Assembly (NCBI GenBank): GCA_049315745.1
Contig: JBMOJO010000085.1
Coordinates: 1 to 13,734 of the forward strand
Source: JADJPL01 sp049315745
Lineage (GTDB): Bacteria; Bacteroidota; Bacteroidia; Chitinophagales; Saprospiraceae
Reading direction: 5' to 3'
DNA length: 13,734 bases
Positions 1-7,305 of the stretch are shown in pieces (the first letter of the stretch is position 1; each line of letters starts with the position of its first letter). The notes below the pieces were generated by a model that saw only the letters and a program-made list of their open reading frames with translations, was not told the origin of the DNA and ran no database searches. The position numbers and the translations under genes are program-made.

Positions 1-18
1 AAGACGCCGCTATCCAAA

Positions 19-51
19 GAATATTTCGCCGCCGCAGGCGGCGAAATATTC
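19..51. repeat. Perfect 15-bp inverted repeat with GCA loop
   Basis: The arms at 19-33 and 37-51 are perfectly complementary, GAATATTTCGCCGCC against its complement, around a three-base GCA loop at 34-36. It lies 21 bp beyond the stop codon of the minus-strand ThiF/rhodanese gene, so it could act as a transcript-end hairpin, but no T-tract follows on either strand. The GCCGCC-GCA-GGCGGC core recurs at 13721-13734, and in inverted orientation at 13384-13398, so I read it as a member of the dispersed palindrome family seen at the other end of the window. Confidence 0.85.
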
Positions 52-72
52 CTTACGCAACCCAAAAGGAAC

Positions 73-1194
73 TCAAATCGCGATATTTTGCTGCATACAA
101 GCCTGAATACCGCCTTTCAGGCTAAAGACTTCTTTATAACCAAATTTCGCTTTAAGAATTTCTGCAGCCTTTAAGCTGCGGATTCCGCTCTGGCAGGCGA
201 CTACAATGGGAAGATTATGGGGCAACTCGCTGCCTCTTTCAGCTAGTTGGCCCAGGGGCAGCAGGCGGCCGCCGAGGTTGTATTCCTGAAATTCCCAGCT
301 TTCGCGAACGTCGAGTAGGAAAAAGGGGATACGGGAATGCGCCCATTGCTGCATTTCGACAGGGGTAATTTCTGAAACAGGATGAGATAGGATTCCGCAG
401 GCAACTTGATAATCGTCCTCCAGGTTGCTCACCGGGAATGGAGGTTGTACGGGAATTCGAATGAGGCGTGACTGGCCACTGAGGGCGTCAAAAAGGAGGA
501 GCTTGCCGGAGAGGGGCTCGCCGGCCCCACTGAGTATTTTGATGGCTTCATTTGCCTGCAGGCTTCCAATAATACCTGGCAAAACGCCTAGCACCCCTCC
601 CTCTGCGCAGGAAGGCACGCTGCCGGCCTCTGGTGGCTCGGGGTAAAGATTGCGATAATTAGGCCCCCTGAGCCCATCGGGGCCTGGAAGGTTGAATACG
701 GACACCTGCCCCTCTGAGCGAAAAACCGCGCCATATACCAGCGGTTTCTGCTGGAGCACACAGGCGTCATTAACCAGGTAACGGGTGGGGAAATTATCGC
801 TGCCGTCGGCCACCAGGTCGTATTTTTCTATTAACTGAAGGGCATTATTGCGTTCCAGCGCAAAAGGGTAGAGGTCAAAGTGCACGTTGGGGTTGAGGTT
901 TTGCAACCGCTGTACTGCTGCTTCTACTTTGAGCCGCCCTATATCCTCACTGCCAAACAGCACCTGGCGCTGCAGGTTGCTCAGGGCCACCCGGTCGGGG
1001 TCAATGACGCCAATCCTGCCCAGTCCGGCGGCGGTGAGGTATTGCAGCAAAGGCGCACCGAGCCCTCCTGCCCCAATCACGAGGATGCCGGCAGATTTAA
1101 GCCGGCCCTGCGCCTCCATCCCAAAGCCCGGAAGGATACCATGCCGGGCGTATCGGATTTCTTCTTCCCCTGAAAAAATATGCTTTTGTCCCAT
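73..1194 (-). CDS. moeB: ThiF/MoeB/HesA-family adenylyltransferase with C-terminal rhodanese domain
   Basis: This 373-aa E1-like enzyme is predicted to adenylate the C-terminus of a small ubiquitin-like sulfur carrier (MoaD or ThiS type) in molybdopterin or thiamine synthesis. The fused rhodanese domain could supply the persulfide sulfur. The N-terminal Rossmann nucleotide site is GAGGLG at residues 41-46, SDN is at 132-134, and the conserved cysteine of PSCAEGGVLG is C196. The rhodanese domain covers about residues 270-373, with DVRE near 295 and a catalytic-loop cysteine in ACQSGIRS (C334). The start at 1194 was chosen because GQKHIFSGEEEIRYARH resembles family N-termini. An in-frame ATG at 1302 would add 36 residues with no family likeness. 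The usual zinc CxxC pairs are absent: the first site reads NYRN (179-182). Whether it serves MoaD, ThiS or both cannot be decided, as no partner gene is in the window. No promoter was recognised upstream. Confidence 0.88.
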   Translation of the reverse strand: MGQKHIFSGEEEIRYARHGILPGFGMEAQGRLKSAGILVIGAGGLGAPLLQYLTAAGLGRIGVIDPDRVALSNLQRQVLFGSEDIGRLKVEAAVQRLQNLNPNVHFDLYPFALERNNALQLIEKYDLVADGSDNFPTRYLVNDACVLQQKPLVYGAVFRSEGQVSVFNLPGPDGLRGPNYRNLYPEPPEAGSVPSCAEGGVLGVLPGIIGSLQANEAIKILSGAGEPLSGKLLLFDALSGQSRLIRIPVQPPFPVSNLEDDYQVACGILSHPVSEITPVEMQQWAHSRIPFFLLDVRESWEFQEYNLGGRLLPLGQLAERGSELPHNLPIVVACQSGIRSLKAAEILKAKFGYKEVFSLKGGIQACMQQNIAI

Positions 1195-1473
1195 TGGGTC
1201 GAGGTTGAATGTTGATGCCGGAAAAATACCCGTTTCACGTATTGCGCCGGGATGGCTTTCCAAAAGGGAAAAAGGTCCTTTCGATGTGCCTGCCACAAGC
1301 ACAGCCCCGGATCAGAGCGGATGCAGCAGTGCCGTCCGGTATAACGCGTCGCTCCGGCACCGGTGTTTTTGAATCAACCCCACACAAGGGCTGGCTCAGT
1401 GCATACCCGGCAGAGCACTTTACCGGCCTGTGCCCTTCTTCCGAACTAATGAAAAAAATCAATATATTAAAAA

Positions 1474-1489
1474 TACTTTTGTACCTTTG
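1474..1489 (+). promoter_or_regulatory. Tandem Bacteroidota -7 boxes, plus strand
   Basis: TACTTTTG (1474-1481) and TACCTTTG (1482-1489) abut each other, and both match the TAnnTTTG consensus of the Bacteroidota housekeeping sigma factor. They lie in an AT-rich stretch, but no TTG-type -33 element stands at the expected distance. Transcription would start near 1495 and run away from the flanking minus-strand genes, toward the terminator at 1555-1590. Confidence 0.55.
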
Positions 1490-1494
1490 TTATG

Positions 1495-1590
1495 GTTTGC
1501 ATTTACGCGATACTGCGCTTTGCATTCCAATTCTTAATCGGTTTTTGGGATAGGCCTCTCTCAGGATGTTTTCCGGGAGAGGTTTTTTTT
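1495..1590 (+). ncRNA. Putative ~95-nt structured small RNA
   Basis: A plus-strand promoter motif and a strong intrinsic terminator bracket about 95 nt in the 417-bp gap between ppk1 and the ThiF gene, both of which read the other way. Before the terminator there is another hairpin: ATTCCAA (1524-1530) pairs with TTGGGAT (1545-1551), seven pairs including one G-U, with a 14-nt loop. I do not recognise an RNA family. An alternative is a 34-codon ORF (ATG at 1449, stop at 1551-1553) with a hydrophobic stretch near ILKILLYLCYGL, ending just before the terminator stem. The -7 boxes lie inside that ORF, which argues against both being right. The rest of the gap (1195-1448) shows nothing convincing: a weak GTGCCG/CGGCAC inverted repeat at 1329-1360 and no recognisable ThiF promoter. 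Confidence 0.42.
1555..1590 (+). terminator. Intrinsic terminator, plus strand
   Basis: CCTCTCTC (1555-1562) pairs with GGGAGAGG (1575-1582), eight pairs with one G-T wobble. The stem can extend inward by GGA/TCC past one bulged A. Eight consecutive T residues follow at 1583-1590. The T-tract exists only on the plus strand, so it does not serve the minus-strand ppk1, which ends at 1612. Confidence 0.78.
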
Positions 1591-1611
1591 GCCTTGCAGC
1601 AAGGGGAAGTT

Positions 1612-3705
1612 TCATTTGCGTTTCATGTAATAGTAAAGTTCGTATTGGGAGCGAATAGGGATATCTCCCTGGTTTTTCTGGTAGCGGTTGTTTAGTCCGA
1701 TATCGAGGATCCGGGCTTTGAGGTTGTCGCCGAGTTGGATATTCAGATAATCGAGGATTTCCTGTTTTTTCTCCGGATCATAAATCGGGAATGCAGTTTC
1801 GATGCGGTAATTGAGATTGCGGACCATCCAGTCGGCGGAGGAGAGATAGATTTTATCTTCGCCGCCATGGCAGAAATAAAAGACCCTGGCGTGTTCCAGG
1901 AACCGGTCAACGATACTGATGGCGTGGATATTCTCACTATGGCCCGGGATGCCCGGGGCCAGGCTGCAGATACTGCGCACGATAAGCCGGATTTGGACGC
2001 CTGCACGACTGGCCTCATAGAGTTTTTCGACCATGTCCCGGTCTTCGAGGCTGTTCATTTTCAGTATGATCAGGGCTTTTTTTCCTGATTTTGCTGCTGC
2101 TATTTCCTTATTGATCAAGGATTCGAGGGCCGGGCGCAGGTTAAACTTACCGACGAGGAGGTGCTCAAAATCCCGTGCGGGCTTTTGTCCGTCTTCGAGG
2201 AATGCAAAGATCCGCAATACCTCGGAGCTGAGCCGCTGGTCCGTGGTAAATAGGCCCATGTCGGTATAGACCTTGGCGGTATCTTCGTGGAAGTTGCCGG
2301 TAGAGAGGTACACATACATTTGTGGCCCTTCTTTTTCCAGCCTGCGCACGAGGGCAAGCTTGGCATGGACTTTCACGCCGGGGAGGCTGTAATGGACGCT
2401 CACACCTGCCGACTGGAGACGTTCTCCCCAATTTAGGTTGGCTTCTTCATCGAATCGCGCTTTGACCTCGACGAAAACAGAGACTTGTTTGCCGGCCTGT
2501 GCGGCTGCGATGAGGGCGTACATGATCCTGGAATTTCGGGCCACGCGGTACTGGGTGAGTTTAATATGGGTAACGCGTGGGTCGCGTGCGGCTTTTTCGA
2601 AAAAATTCAGTACTGGTTCGTAGGCATGGTACGGGAAAAAAAGCAGATGTTCCCTTCGGCGGAGCTCACCGAAAAGATCCCGGGCGCTTTCCAGCGGAGC
2701 GTATGGGAGGGGAGGCAGAGGGGGATAGCGCAACCCCTGTACCCCGAAGTCGGGGAAGCGGAAGAAGTCGGCATTGTTGTGGTAGCGCCCTTCACGAAGG
2801 GTATCGTACTTGCCCAGGTCGAAGACAGATTTGAGGAAGTCGAGCATACCATCGGGCATTTCGCGGTCGTACACCAATCTGGAAGGAGGCCCGACATGTC
2901 TTTTGATGAGGCTTTTCCGGATTTTACCGATCAGGTCGCCGGAGAATTCGTCTTCTATATAAAGCTCGGCATCGCGGGTGAGCTTGACGGAGAAGGTGTC
3001 AATAATTTCGAAACCAGGGTACATACGGCTAACGCTGTGCCGTACAATGTCGTCGAGCATGATAAAATCGAAGCGCCCGGGCGGGGAAGGCAGTGGTACG
3101 AAGCGGGGCAACTGGTCGGAAGGGATTTTTACCAGGCCATAGTAATGGGTTTTTTCGGTAGTTGCTTTGTCTGACATCCACAGGGTGAGGTACAGGGCGC
3201 CGTTATTGAGAAAGGGCCGGATCTTGTGATCAAACAGGAGGACGGGCTGTACGTAAAGCTGGAGGTTGTCCCGGAAGTAGTCTTCGACGAATTTTTTTTG
3301 TTCATCGTCGAGTTCCAGTCTGCGGCGCATAAATATCTGGTGCTGCCGGAGCTCGGGGATGATAATAGTATCAAAGATATGGCTGAAGACTTCCTGCTGC
3401 ATATTGACGATACGGCGCAGCTCGCGGATGACGATCTTGGAGTCCACGTCCAGTTCCCGCTTGGTTTTGCGGCCTACCCGGAAGAGGTAGCGGTGGTAGG
3501 CCATACGTACTTTGAAGAACTCGTCGAGATTAGAGGAATAGATTGCCAGGAATTTGATTCGTTCGAAAAGTGGCACGGTGGGGTCTAATGCTTCCTGGAG
3601 GACACGGTGGTTGAAGGAAAGCCAGCTCACATCCCGGTGTATGAACGGAAGCCCCTCTTGTGCGTAGGTAATTGCCGGGATGGGTTGCCAGTTAATTTGG
3701 TCCAC
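1612..3705 (-). CDS. ppk1: Polyphosphate kinase 1
   Basis: This 697-aa protein has the usual length and layout of PPK1, the cytosolic or membrane-associated enzyme that reversibly polymerises the ATP gamma-phosphate into polyphosphate. The N-terminal domain begins with the family-typical RDVSWLSFNHRVLQEA (residues 24-39) and SSNLDEFFKVRM (57-68). The catalytic half carries TQYRVARNSRI (384-394), the autophosphorylated histidine in VKVHAKL (H447), YLSTGNFHEDTA (466-477), and the second conserved histidine in FLEHARVFYF (H605). The C-terminal SSADWMVRNLNYRIE (622-636) is also typical. It lies 35 bp downstream of the DUF72 gene on the same strand, so the two are probably co-transcribed. No terminator was seen on this strand after its stop. 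No phosphate-regulon gene is adjacent in the window. Confidence 0.97.
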   Translation of the reverse strand: MDQINWQPIPAITYAQEGLPFIHRDVSWLSFNHRVLQEALDPTVPLFERIKFLAIYSSNLDEFFKVRMAYHRYLFRVGRKTKRELDVDSKIVIRELRRIVNMQQEVFSHIFDTIIIPELRQHQIFMRRRLELDDEQKKFVEDYFRDNLQLYVQPVLLFDHKIRPFLNNGALYLTLWMSDKATTEKTHYYGLVKIPSDQLPRFVPLPSPPGRFDFIMLDDIVRHSVSRMYPGFEIIDTFSVKLTRDAELYIEDEFSGDLIGKIRKSLIKRHVGPPSRLVYDREMPDGMLDFLKSVFDLGKYDTLREGRYHNNADFFRFPDFGVQGLRYPPLPPLPYAPLESARDLFGELRRREHLLFFPYHAYEPVLNFFEKAARDPRVTHIKLTQYRVARNSRIMYALIAAAQAGKQVSVFVEVKARFDEEANLNWGERLQSAGVSVHYSLPGVKVHAKLALVRRLEKEGPQMYVYLSTGNFHEDTAKVYTDMGLFTTDQRLSSEVLRIFAFLEDGQKPARDFEHLLVGKFNLRPALESLINKEIAAAKSGKKALIILKMNSLEDRDMVEKLYEASRAGVQIRLIVRSICSLAPGIPGHSENIHAISIVDRFLEHARVFYFCHGGEDKIYLSSADWMVRNLNYRIETAFPIYDPEKKQEILDYLNIQLGDNLKARILDIGLNNRYQKNQGDIPIRSQYELYYYMKRK

Positions 3706-3740
3706 GGTGTTACAAGTGGTTGGTCAATACGATTGAAGCC

Positions 3741-4664
3741 TCAATTGAATAAACGCATTTGCCGGTCGGAGGGTTCTGTGTTGATTTTTTTCGGGGCCCT
3801 GAACGCCCAGGGGTAAGGGCTTTCGGCGAGGGTGTTGCCCAGGAAGGCGGCGAGCTCGGGAGCCTGGAGGTTATCCGGTTCATGGCAAAAGAAGAATACG
3901 CTTTGCAAGCCCATTTCGAACCACTGCCGCAGGCGGTCTGTCCAGGCCAGGATCCGGGAAAAGTCGCTGGGGTGCAGGCTGTTGCCCACGAAGCGGATGA
4001 GCACGTACGGGGCGGTGAGCCGCATGTGCAGCACGTCCCGCCGGCCTGCTACATCGGTGATAACGGTAGCTGCGCCATAAGCGCCGAGCAGTGCTCCGGC
4101 TTCCTCAAAGATACCGGGTTGTTCAAACCATTCCTGGTGCCGGAATTCTATCGCCAGGGGCAGGTTGCCCGGCCATTTTTGCAGAAATGCTTCCAAAACA
4201 GAACGCTGATCCGGGCCAAAATGAGGTGGCAACTGCAGGAAACAAGGCCCCAGGCGACGGTCCAGGTGGGCAATCGCAGCGCTGAACGCACGGATTTGCC
4301 TGCTCCCGGCCCCCAGGTCTCTGCTATGGCTTATGGTTTGGGGAATTTTCGGACAAAAGCGGAAATCTTCCGGCGACTGTTCAGCCCAGCGCATGACAGT
4401 CGCCGGTTCCGGAATGCGGTAGTGGGTGGTATTGAGTTCGATCGTATTGAACTGTGCCGCGTAGGCTGCCAGAAAGTCTTTAGGGGCGGTGCCGCGGGGA
4501 TAATAGCTGCCCAGCCAGTCTTTCATCGCCCATCCTGTGGCACCGATATAGACCGGCCATGCAGCGGCACGCGGGATCCCTTTCAACGTCTGGGCATTGC
4601 CCTGAGGGTCGGGGGGCATGCTGAAATCTACGCACGCGATGTCTGGTAATTTTCCAAATTCCAT
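3741..4664 (-). CDS. DUF72 (YecE-like) family protein
   Basis: A 307-aa member of the DUF72 family, predicted to form a TIM-barrel fold; its biochemical role is not established. Recognisable signatures are YIGATGWAMKDWLGSYYP (residues 39-56), the FNTIELNTTHYRIPEPATV segment (72-90), FCPKIPQTISHSRDL (103-117), LGPCFLQLPPHFGPD (138-152), and AIEFRHQEWF (171-180). About 38 residues precede the first conserved motif, longer than in many members, so translation might begin further in, but the next internal ATG (residue 16) also precedes it and gives no reason to move the start. It shares a 122-bp intergenic region with the divergent tpiA and is the likely first gene of an operon with ppk1. A weak TACCTTGC element on the minus strand (4717-4724) matches the -7 consensus poorly. 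Confidence 0.93.
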   Translation of the reverse strand: MEFGKLPDIACVDFSMPPDPQGNAQTLKGIPRAAAWPVYIGATGWAMKDWLGSYYPRGTAPKDFLAAYAAQFNTIELNTTHYRIPEPATVMRWAEQSPEDFRFCPKIPQTISHSRDLGAGSRQIRAFSAAIAHLDRRLGPCFLQLPPHFGPDQRSVLEAFLQKWPGNLPLAIEFRHQEWFEQPGIFEEAGALLGAYGAATVITDVAGRRDVLHMRLTAPYVLIRFVGNSLHPSDFSRILAWTDRLRQWFEMGLQSVFFFCHEPDNLQAPELAAFLGNTLAESPYPWAFRAPKKINTEPSDRQMRLFN

Positions 4665-4756
4665 GTTGAGGGTAGCTGATCCTGAACTTTAAACCGCTTT
4701 TTGGGCACGGACTTTGGCAAGGTACGGCAAAAGCGAAAAAAAATGTATTCTTTCCG

Positions 4757-4764
4757 TATATTCG
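4757..4764 (+). promoter_or_regulatory. Possible -7 box for tpiA
   Basis: TATATTCG differs from TAnnTTTG at one position and lies 22 bp before the tpiA ATG. No matching TTG -33 element was found. The evidence is the single short motif and its position in the divergent intergenic region. Confidence 0.3.
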
Positions 4765-4786
4765 CCATTAAATAAGCGGATAGTCC

Positions 4787-5551
4787 ATGAGTAGAAAAAA
4801 AATTATAGCGGGTAACTGGAAGATGAATTTATTGCCCGGGGAGGGGGCGTCCCTGGCCACTCAATTGATCGAAGCCGGGTTGCCCGAGGGGGCGCATGTC
4901 GTACTTTGCCCGCCTTTCATCCATCTGCCCACCGTAGGGGCGTTGATTCACGATGTGCCCGGGTTTTACCTGGGCGCACAGAATTGCCATCAGGAGGGAG
5001 AGGGGGCTTATACCGGGGAAGTTGCGGCAAAAATGCTGCGGGCGATTGGCGTGGAATATGTAATTCTAGGGCACTCGGAGCGCCGCGAATATTTTGGAGA
5101 AAGCAACGAACTACTGGCAAAGAAAGTGGATCGTGCCTTGCAGGAGGGGTTGTCTCCAATCTTTTGTTGCGGAGAGGCGCTGGAAATCCGGGAAGCGGGC
5201 ACTCATACGGAATATGTGGCCCGCCAGCTCGAAGCTTCCCTGTTTCATCTGGGGGCCACAGATTTTGAGAAAATCGCTATTGCTTATGAGCCAATCTGGG
5301 CGATCGGTACCGGGAAAACGGCTTCTCCCTTGCAGGCACAGGAGATGCACGCAGCCATTCGCACGTTGATTGCGTCGAAATATGGCCAACAGGTAGCCGC
5401 GGATACCTCAATACTCTATGGCGGCAGCGTTGGGGCCGGTAATGCGGCCGAGCTTTTCGCCCAGCCTGACGTAGATGGTGGTCTGGTTGGCGGCGCCTCG
5501 CTGAAAGCCGGGGATTTTGCCCGGATCATTGCAGCCGCAGCTGCCGGATGA
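4787..5551 (+). CDS. tpiA: Triosephosphate isomerase
   Basis: This 254-aa cytosolic glycolytic enzyme interconverts dihydroxyacetone phosphate and glyceraldehyde 3-phosphate. All hallmarks are present: AGNWKMN with N10 and K12, the electrophilic histidine in ILGHSERR (H96), the catalytic base in AYEPIWAIGTG (E168) followed by flexible loop 6, YGGSV (211-215), and the phosphate-binding GGLVGGASL (231-239). Its length is normal and it starts at the only sensible ATG. It is transcribed away from the DUF72/ppk1 pair. The 153 bp after it hold a weak GAAGCG/CGCTTC hairpin (5555-5579) without a T-tract, so a terminator is not clear and read-through into the next gene is possible. Confidence 0.98.
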   Translation: MSRKKIIAGNWKMNLLPGEGASLATQLIEAGLPEGAHVVLCPPFIHLPTVGALIHDVPGFYLGAQNCHQEGEGAYTGEVAAKMLRAIGVEYVILGHSERREYFGESNELLAKKVDRALQEGLSPIFCCGEALEIREAGTHTEYVARQLEASLFHLGATDFEKIAIAYEPIWAIGTGKTASPLQAQEMHAAIRTLIASKYGQQVAADTSILYGGSVGAGNAAELFAQPDVDGGLVGGASLKAGDFARIIAAAAAG

Positions 5552-5704
5552 GCGGAAGCGTTACGCCGCCCGGCGCTTCGGTAATGGGTTTGTCCTCAGA
5601 TAGCATACTCAGCGGGTATGCCCCCCGTGCGCAGTGCGCCGTCCTTTCCCTTCCCTGTCGGCCCGCTGCAACTTGTATAATGGCACCCGAAATCTTCCTC
5701 TGTT

Positions 5705-6565
5705 ATGAATAATATTGTTTCACAACGTTTTATCAAGTGCCATGACAAACTCCGGGAGGAGAACCGCATACGTTCCAGCCGGCAGTTCGCTATGGCGCTG
5801 GATTTTTTGCCGCAGAGCCTGAGTGAAATCCTGAAGGGCCGGCGCGATGTGACGGTCGAGCTCCTGCGCCGGGCGATAGATACCTTTGGGCTGAACCCCC
5901 ATTATCTGTACACCGGGGAAGGCCCTATGTTTATGTCGGTGGAAGAAAAGCCTCATGTCAAGGTACTCACCGTGATCAAGAGCGCACAGGGGGAGGAGCG
6001 CATTGTACATGTGCCCGCGCCTGCGCAGGCCTTGTACGCACAAGAGACAGGGAACCCCGGCTTTATAGAGCATCTGCCGACGTTTACCCTGCCCGATTAT
6101 CAATATAAATCCGGCACTTTCAGGTCCTTTGAGGTAGTAGGGGACAATATGCACCCCACACTTTGCGAGGGCGACAGGGTGGTATGCAGTTTCCTCGAAT
6201 CGGCATTGTGGGAATCGGCAATAAAAGACCACTATATGTACGTGATTGTTACGCCGGGGGACATATTGATCCGTCGGGCGTTGAATTTTCTGCGGGAGCG
6301 CCGCCATCTGCGCCTTTTGTCCGATAACCCATCTTATGGACCCATGGATATCGGGCTTCACGAAATCCAGGAAATCTGGTATGCGCGCTCCCGCTTCTGT
6401 GCGTCCCTGAAGCATCCGGGCCTTGCGCCGGGATCTGCAGGTGCAGGGATTGCAGATACGTTGAGTTTACTGCGCGAACAGCATCAGCTCATCCTCAGTT
6501 TATTACAAAAAATGGAACAATTTTCCGGGCAGAAACCGAACAAGCATGAAACAGCGCACGATTAA
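5705..6565 (+). CDS. XRE-type HTH regulator with S24/LexA-like C-terminal domain, catalytic residues replaced
   Basis: A 286-aa protein with an N-terminal helix-turn-helix (about residues 5-65; the helices include SRQFAMALDFLPQSLSEILKG) and a C-terminal LexA/CI-like fold. The fold is marked by SFEVVGDNMHPTLCEGDRVV (141-160) and YVIVTPGDILIRRALNF (179-195). In active S24 peptidases the first motif is GDSM with a nucleophilic serine and the second carries a catalytic lysine before an arginine. Here these positions read N148 and R190, so RecA-stimulated self-cleavage is unlikely and the domain may serve in dimerisation or ligand sensing. The C-terminus, about residues 250-275, is leucine-rich and may form a short coiled coil. 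A TATAAT-like hexamer lies at 5676-5681. The next small gene overlaps by 20 bp. Targets are unknown. Confidence 0.82.
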   Translation: MNNIVSQRFIKCHDKLREENRIRSSRQFAMALDFLPQSLSEILKGRRDVTVELLRRAIDTFGLNPHYLYTGEGPMFMSVEEKPHVKVLTVIKSAQGEERIVHVPAPAQALYAQETGNPGFIEHLPTFTLPDYQYKSGTFRSFEVVGDNMHPTLCEGDRVVCSFLESALWESAIKDHYMYVIVTPGDILIRRALNFLRERRHLRLLSDNPSYGPMDIGLHEIQEIWYARSRFCASLKHPGLAPGSAGAGIADTLSLLREQHQLILSLLQKMEQFSGQKPNKHETAHD

Positions 6566-6773
6566 GGGAAAGGTTGTATTTGAACCCCTCGAGGGCGGGG
6601 TCTGGGGTATTGTTGATGCCGAGGGCATTCAGTGGATGCCGCTGAATTTTCCTGCAGGGCTGAAGAAGCCCGGGGTAGCAGTCCGGATGATCGTGCAGGA
6701 GCGAGAAGATATTGTTTCGTTTGCAATGTGGGGAAGGGCGGTTACGATAAGATCCTATCACATTGAACCGTAG
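6546..6773 (+). CDS. Small conserved protein, possible OB-like fold
   Basis: A 75-aa protein that starts 20 bp before the stop of the S24-like regulator, in another frame, which suggests translational coupling. The pattern is a compact beta protein: KGKVVFEPLEGGVWGIVDAE (residues 7-26), then PLNFPAGLKKPGVAVRMI, then SFAMWGRAVTIRSYHIE. From memory, small proteins reading roughly GTVVY.DLEGGFWGIV...LP..F..DG..V.F...VSI.MWG..VEI are widespread in bacteria and archaea, but I know of no assigned function and could not search. There is no signal peptide or membrane segment. It converges on the SRP RNA, whose U-tract lies 8 bp beyond its stop. Pairing with the regulator suggests a shared process, which is inference. 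Confidence 0.7.
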   Translation: MKQRTIKGKVVFEPLEGGVWGIVDAEGIQWMPLNFPAGLKKPGVAVRMIVQEREDIVSFAMWGRAVTIRSYHIEP

Positions 6774-6780
6774 CGCGGCG

Positions 6781-6790
6781 AAAAAAATAA
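6781..6790 (-). terminator. U-tract ending the SRP RNA
   Basis: On the minus strand the SRP RNA's closing helix (GGTGAG with CTCACC) is followed at once by TTATTTTTTT, a Rho-independent termination signal that uses the RNA's own terminal stem. Confidence 0.7.
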
Positions 6791-6880
6791 GGTGAGACAC
6801 ACAACGGGCGCTCGACCTCGTACCCTTGCTGCGTTTCCGCCCTGGGGGGGTTGGAAGGAGCTGCTCCAAGTGCGCTCACC
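6791..6880 (-). ncRNA. ffs: Signal recognition particle RNA, small bacterial type (4.5S)
   Basis: Read on the minus strand this ~90-nt RNA has the conserved apical domain bound by Ffh: CAGG (6841-6844), the GCG-GAAA-CGC stem and tetraloop (6831-6840), then AGCA (6827-6830), which form the symmetric internal loop, flanked by C-rich and AGGG strands. The 5' GGTGAGCGCAC pairs with the 3' end ...GTGTGTCTCACC to close the molecule. A perfect -7 box six bases upstream and a U-tract at the 3' end fix the ends to within a few bases. The RNA works with Ffh and FtsY to target membrane and secreted proteins to SecYEG. The tetraloop is GAAA, a GNRA member, where E. coli has GGAA. Confidence 0.93.
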
Positions 6881-6886
6881 GGGTTG

Positions 6887-6894
6887 CAAAAGTA
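6887..6894 (-). promoter_or_regulatory. -7 box of the SRP RNA promoter
   Basis: TACTTTTG on the minus strand is an exact match to the Bacteroidota TAnnTTTG motif. It ends six bases before the first paired base of the SRP RNA, the expected distance to a transcription start. No TTG -33 element is evident; the upstream DNA is T-rich. Confidence 0.75.
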
Positions 6895-6925
6895 CAAAAA
6901 AATAAATCTGCCTGCCCGTTTTTTT

Positions 6926-7276
6926 CTATTTTTTTGGAATGATTTCGGTTTGCTCGCCGAAATATTGAACAAAACGCTGAAAGTCCGTTGAGAGCTGGCT
7001 ATTTTGGGTTGCCCGGTAATAGGTATCGGCGAGGCTCCGGAGCGTTTGGAAAAAGAAGCGGTCCATTTCCATTACCTGCATGTCGCGGGTCCAGAGATCA
7101 ATTTTCAGGGTATCGAGGGTCTCGCGGTCGAAAAGGGCGAGCAACATAGCTTTGGAATCCTGCCACCGCGTCCCGTTTGGATCGTCTTCGGCGGACCAAC
7201 GGATTTGTACGGGGCGGTTTTCCGGGTCTAAGGCTACCCGGATCTGGATATTTTTTTCTGTGTTTGTCATATTCAT
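6926..7276 (-). CDS. gldC: Gliding motility protein GldC
   Basis: A 116-aa protein (114 aa if the second ATG at 7270 is used) with the GldC pattern: a beta-rich N-terminal half (IQIRVALDPENRPVQIRW), then LKIDLWTRDMQVMEMDRFF (about residues 57-75) and FFQTLRSLADTYYRAT (75-90). GldC is a small soluble accessory factor first identified in Flavobacterium gliding; its molecular role is poorly defined, and it also occurs in Bacteroidota not known to glide. The open frame extends upstream to 7402, into the 3' end of copA, but that extension has no family likeness. The copA stop lies 29 bp before this start, so co-transcription with copA is likely. The SRP RNA promoter begins about 30 bp after its stop. 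There is no signal peptide. Confidence 0.88.
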   Translation of the reverse strand: MNMTNTEKNIQIRVALDPENRPVQIRWSAEDDPNGTRWQDSKAMLLALFDRETLDTLKIDLWTRDMQVMEMDRFFFQTLRSLADTYYRATQNSQLSTDFQRFVQYFGEQTEIIPKK

Positions 7277-7305
7277 AATTATTGCTGAAACCGATTGCTG
7301 CCGCC

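Noticed and set aside
1195..1302. 36-residue N-terminal extension of the ThiF-family protein
   Set aside because: The added residues have no likeness to the family, and the internal ATG at 1194 gives a normal N-terminus.
1329..1365. GTGCCG/CGGCAC inverted repeat followed by CACCGGTG and a short T run
   Set aside because: The stem is short with a 20-base loop and nothing upstream on that strand would need termination. Chance is adequate.
3759..4649. Plus-strand 296-codon open frame opposite the DUF72 gene
   Set aside because: Antisense shadow of a recognised protein. The DUF72 motifs are on the minus strand.
4717..4724. TACCTTGC as the DUF72/ppk1 promoter
   Set aside because: It misses the two last positions of TAnnTTTG and has no -33 partner.
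5555..5579. GAAGCG/CGCTTC hairpin after tpiA as a terminator
   Set aside because: Only six pairs, and no T-tract follows.
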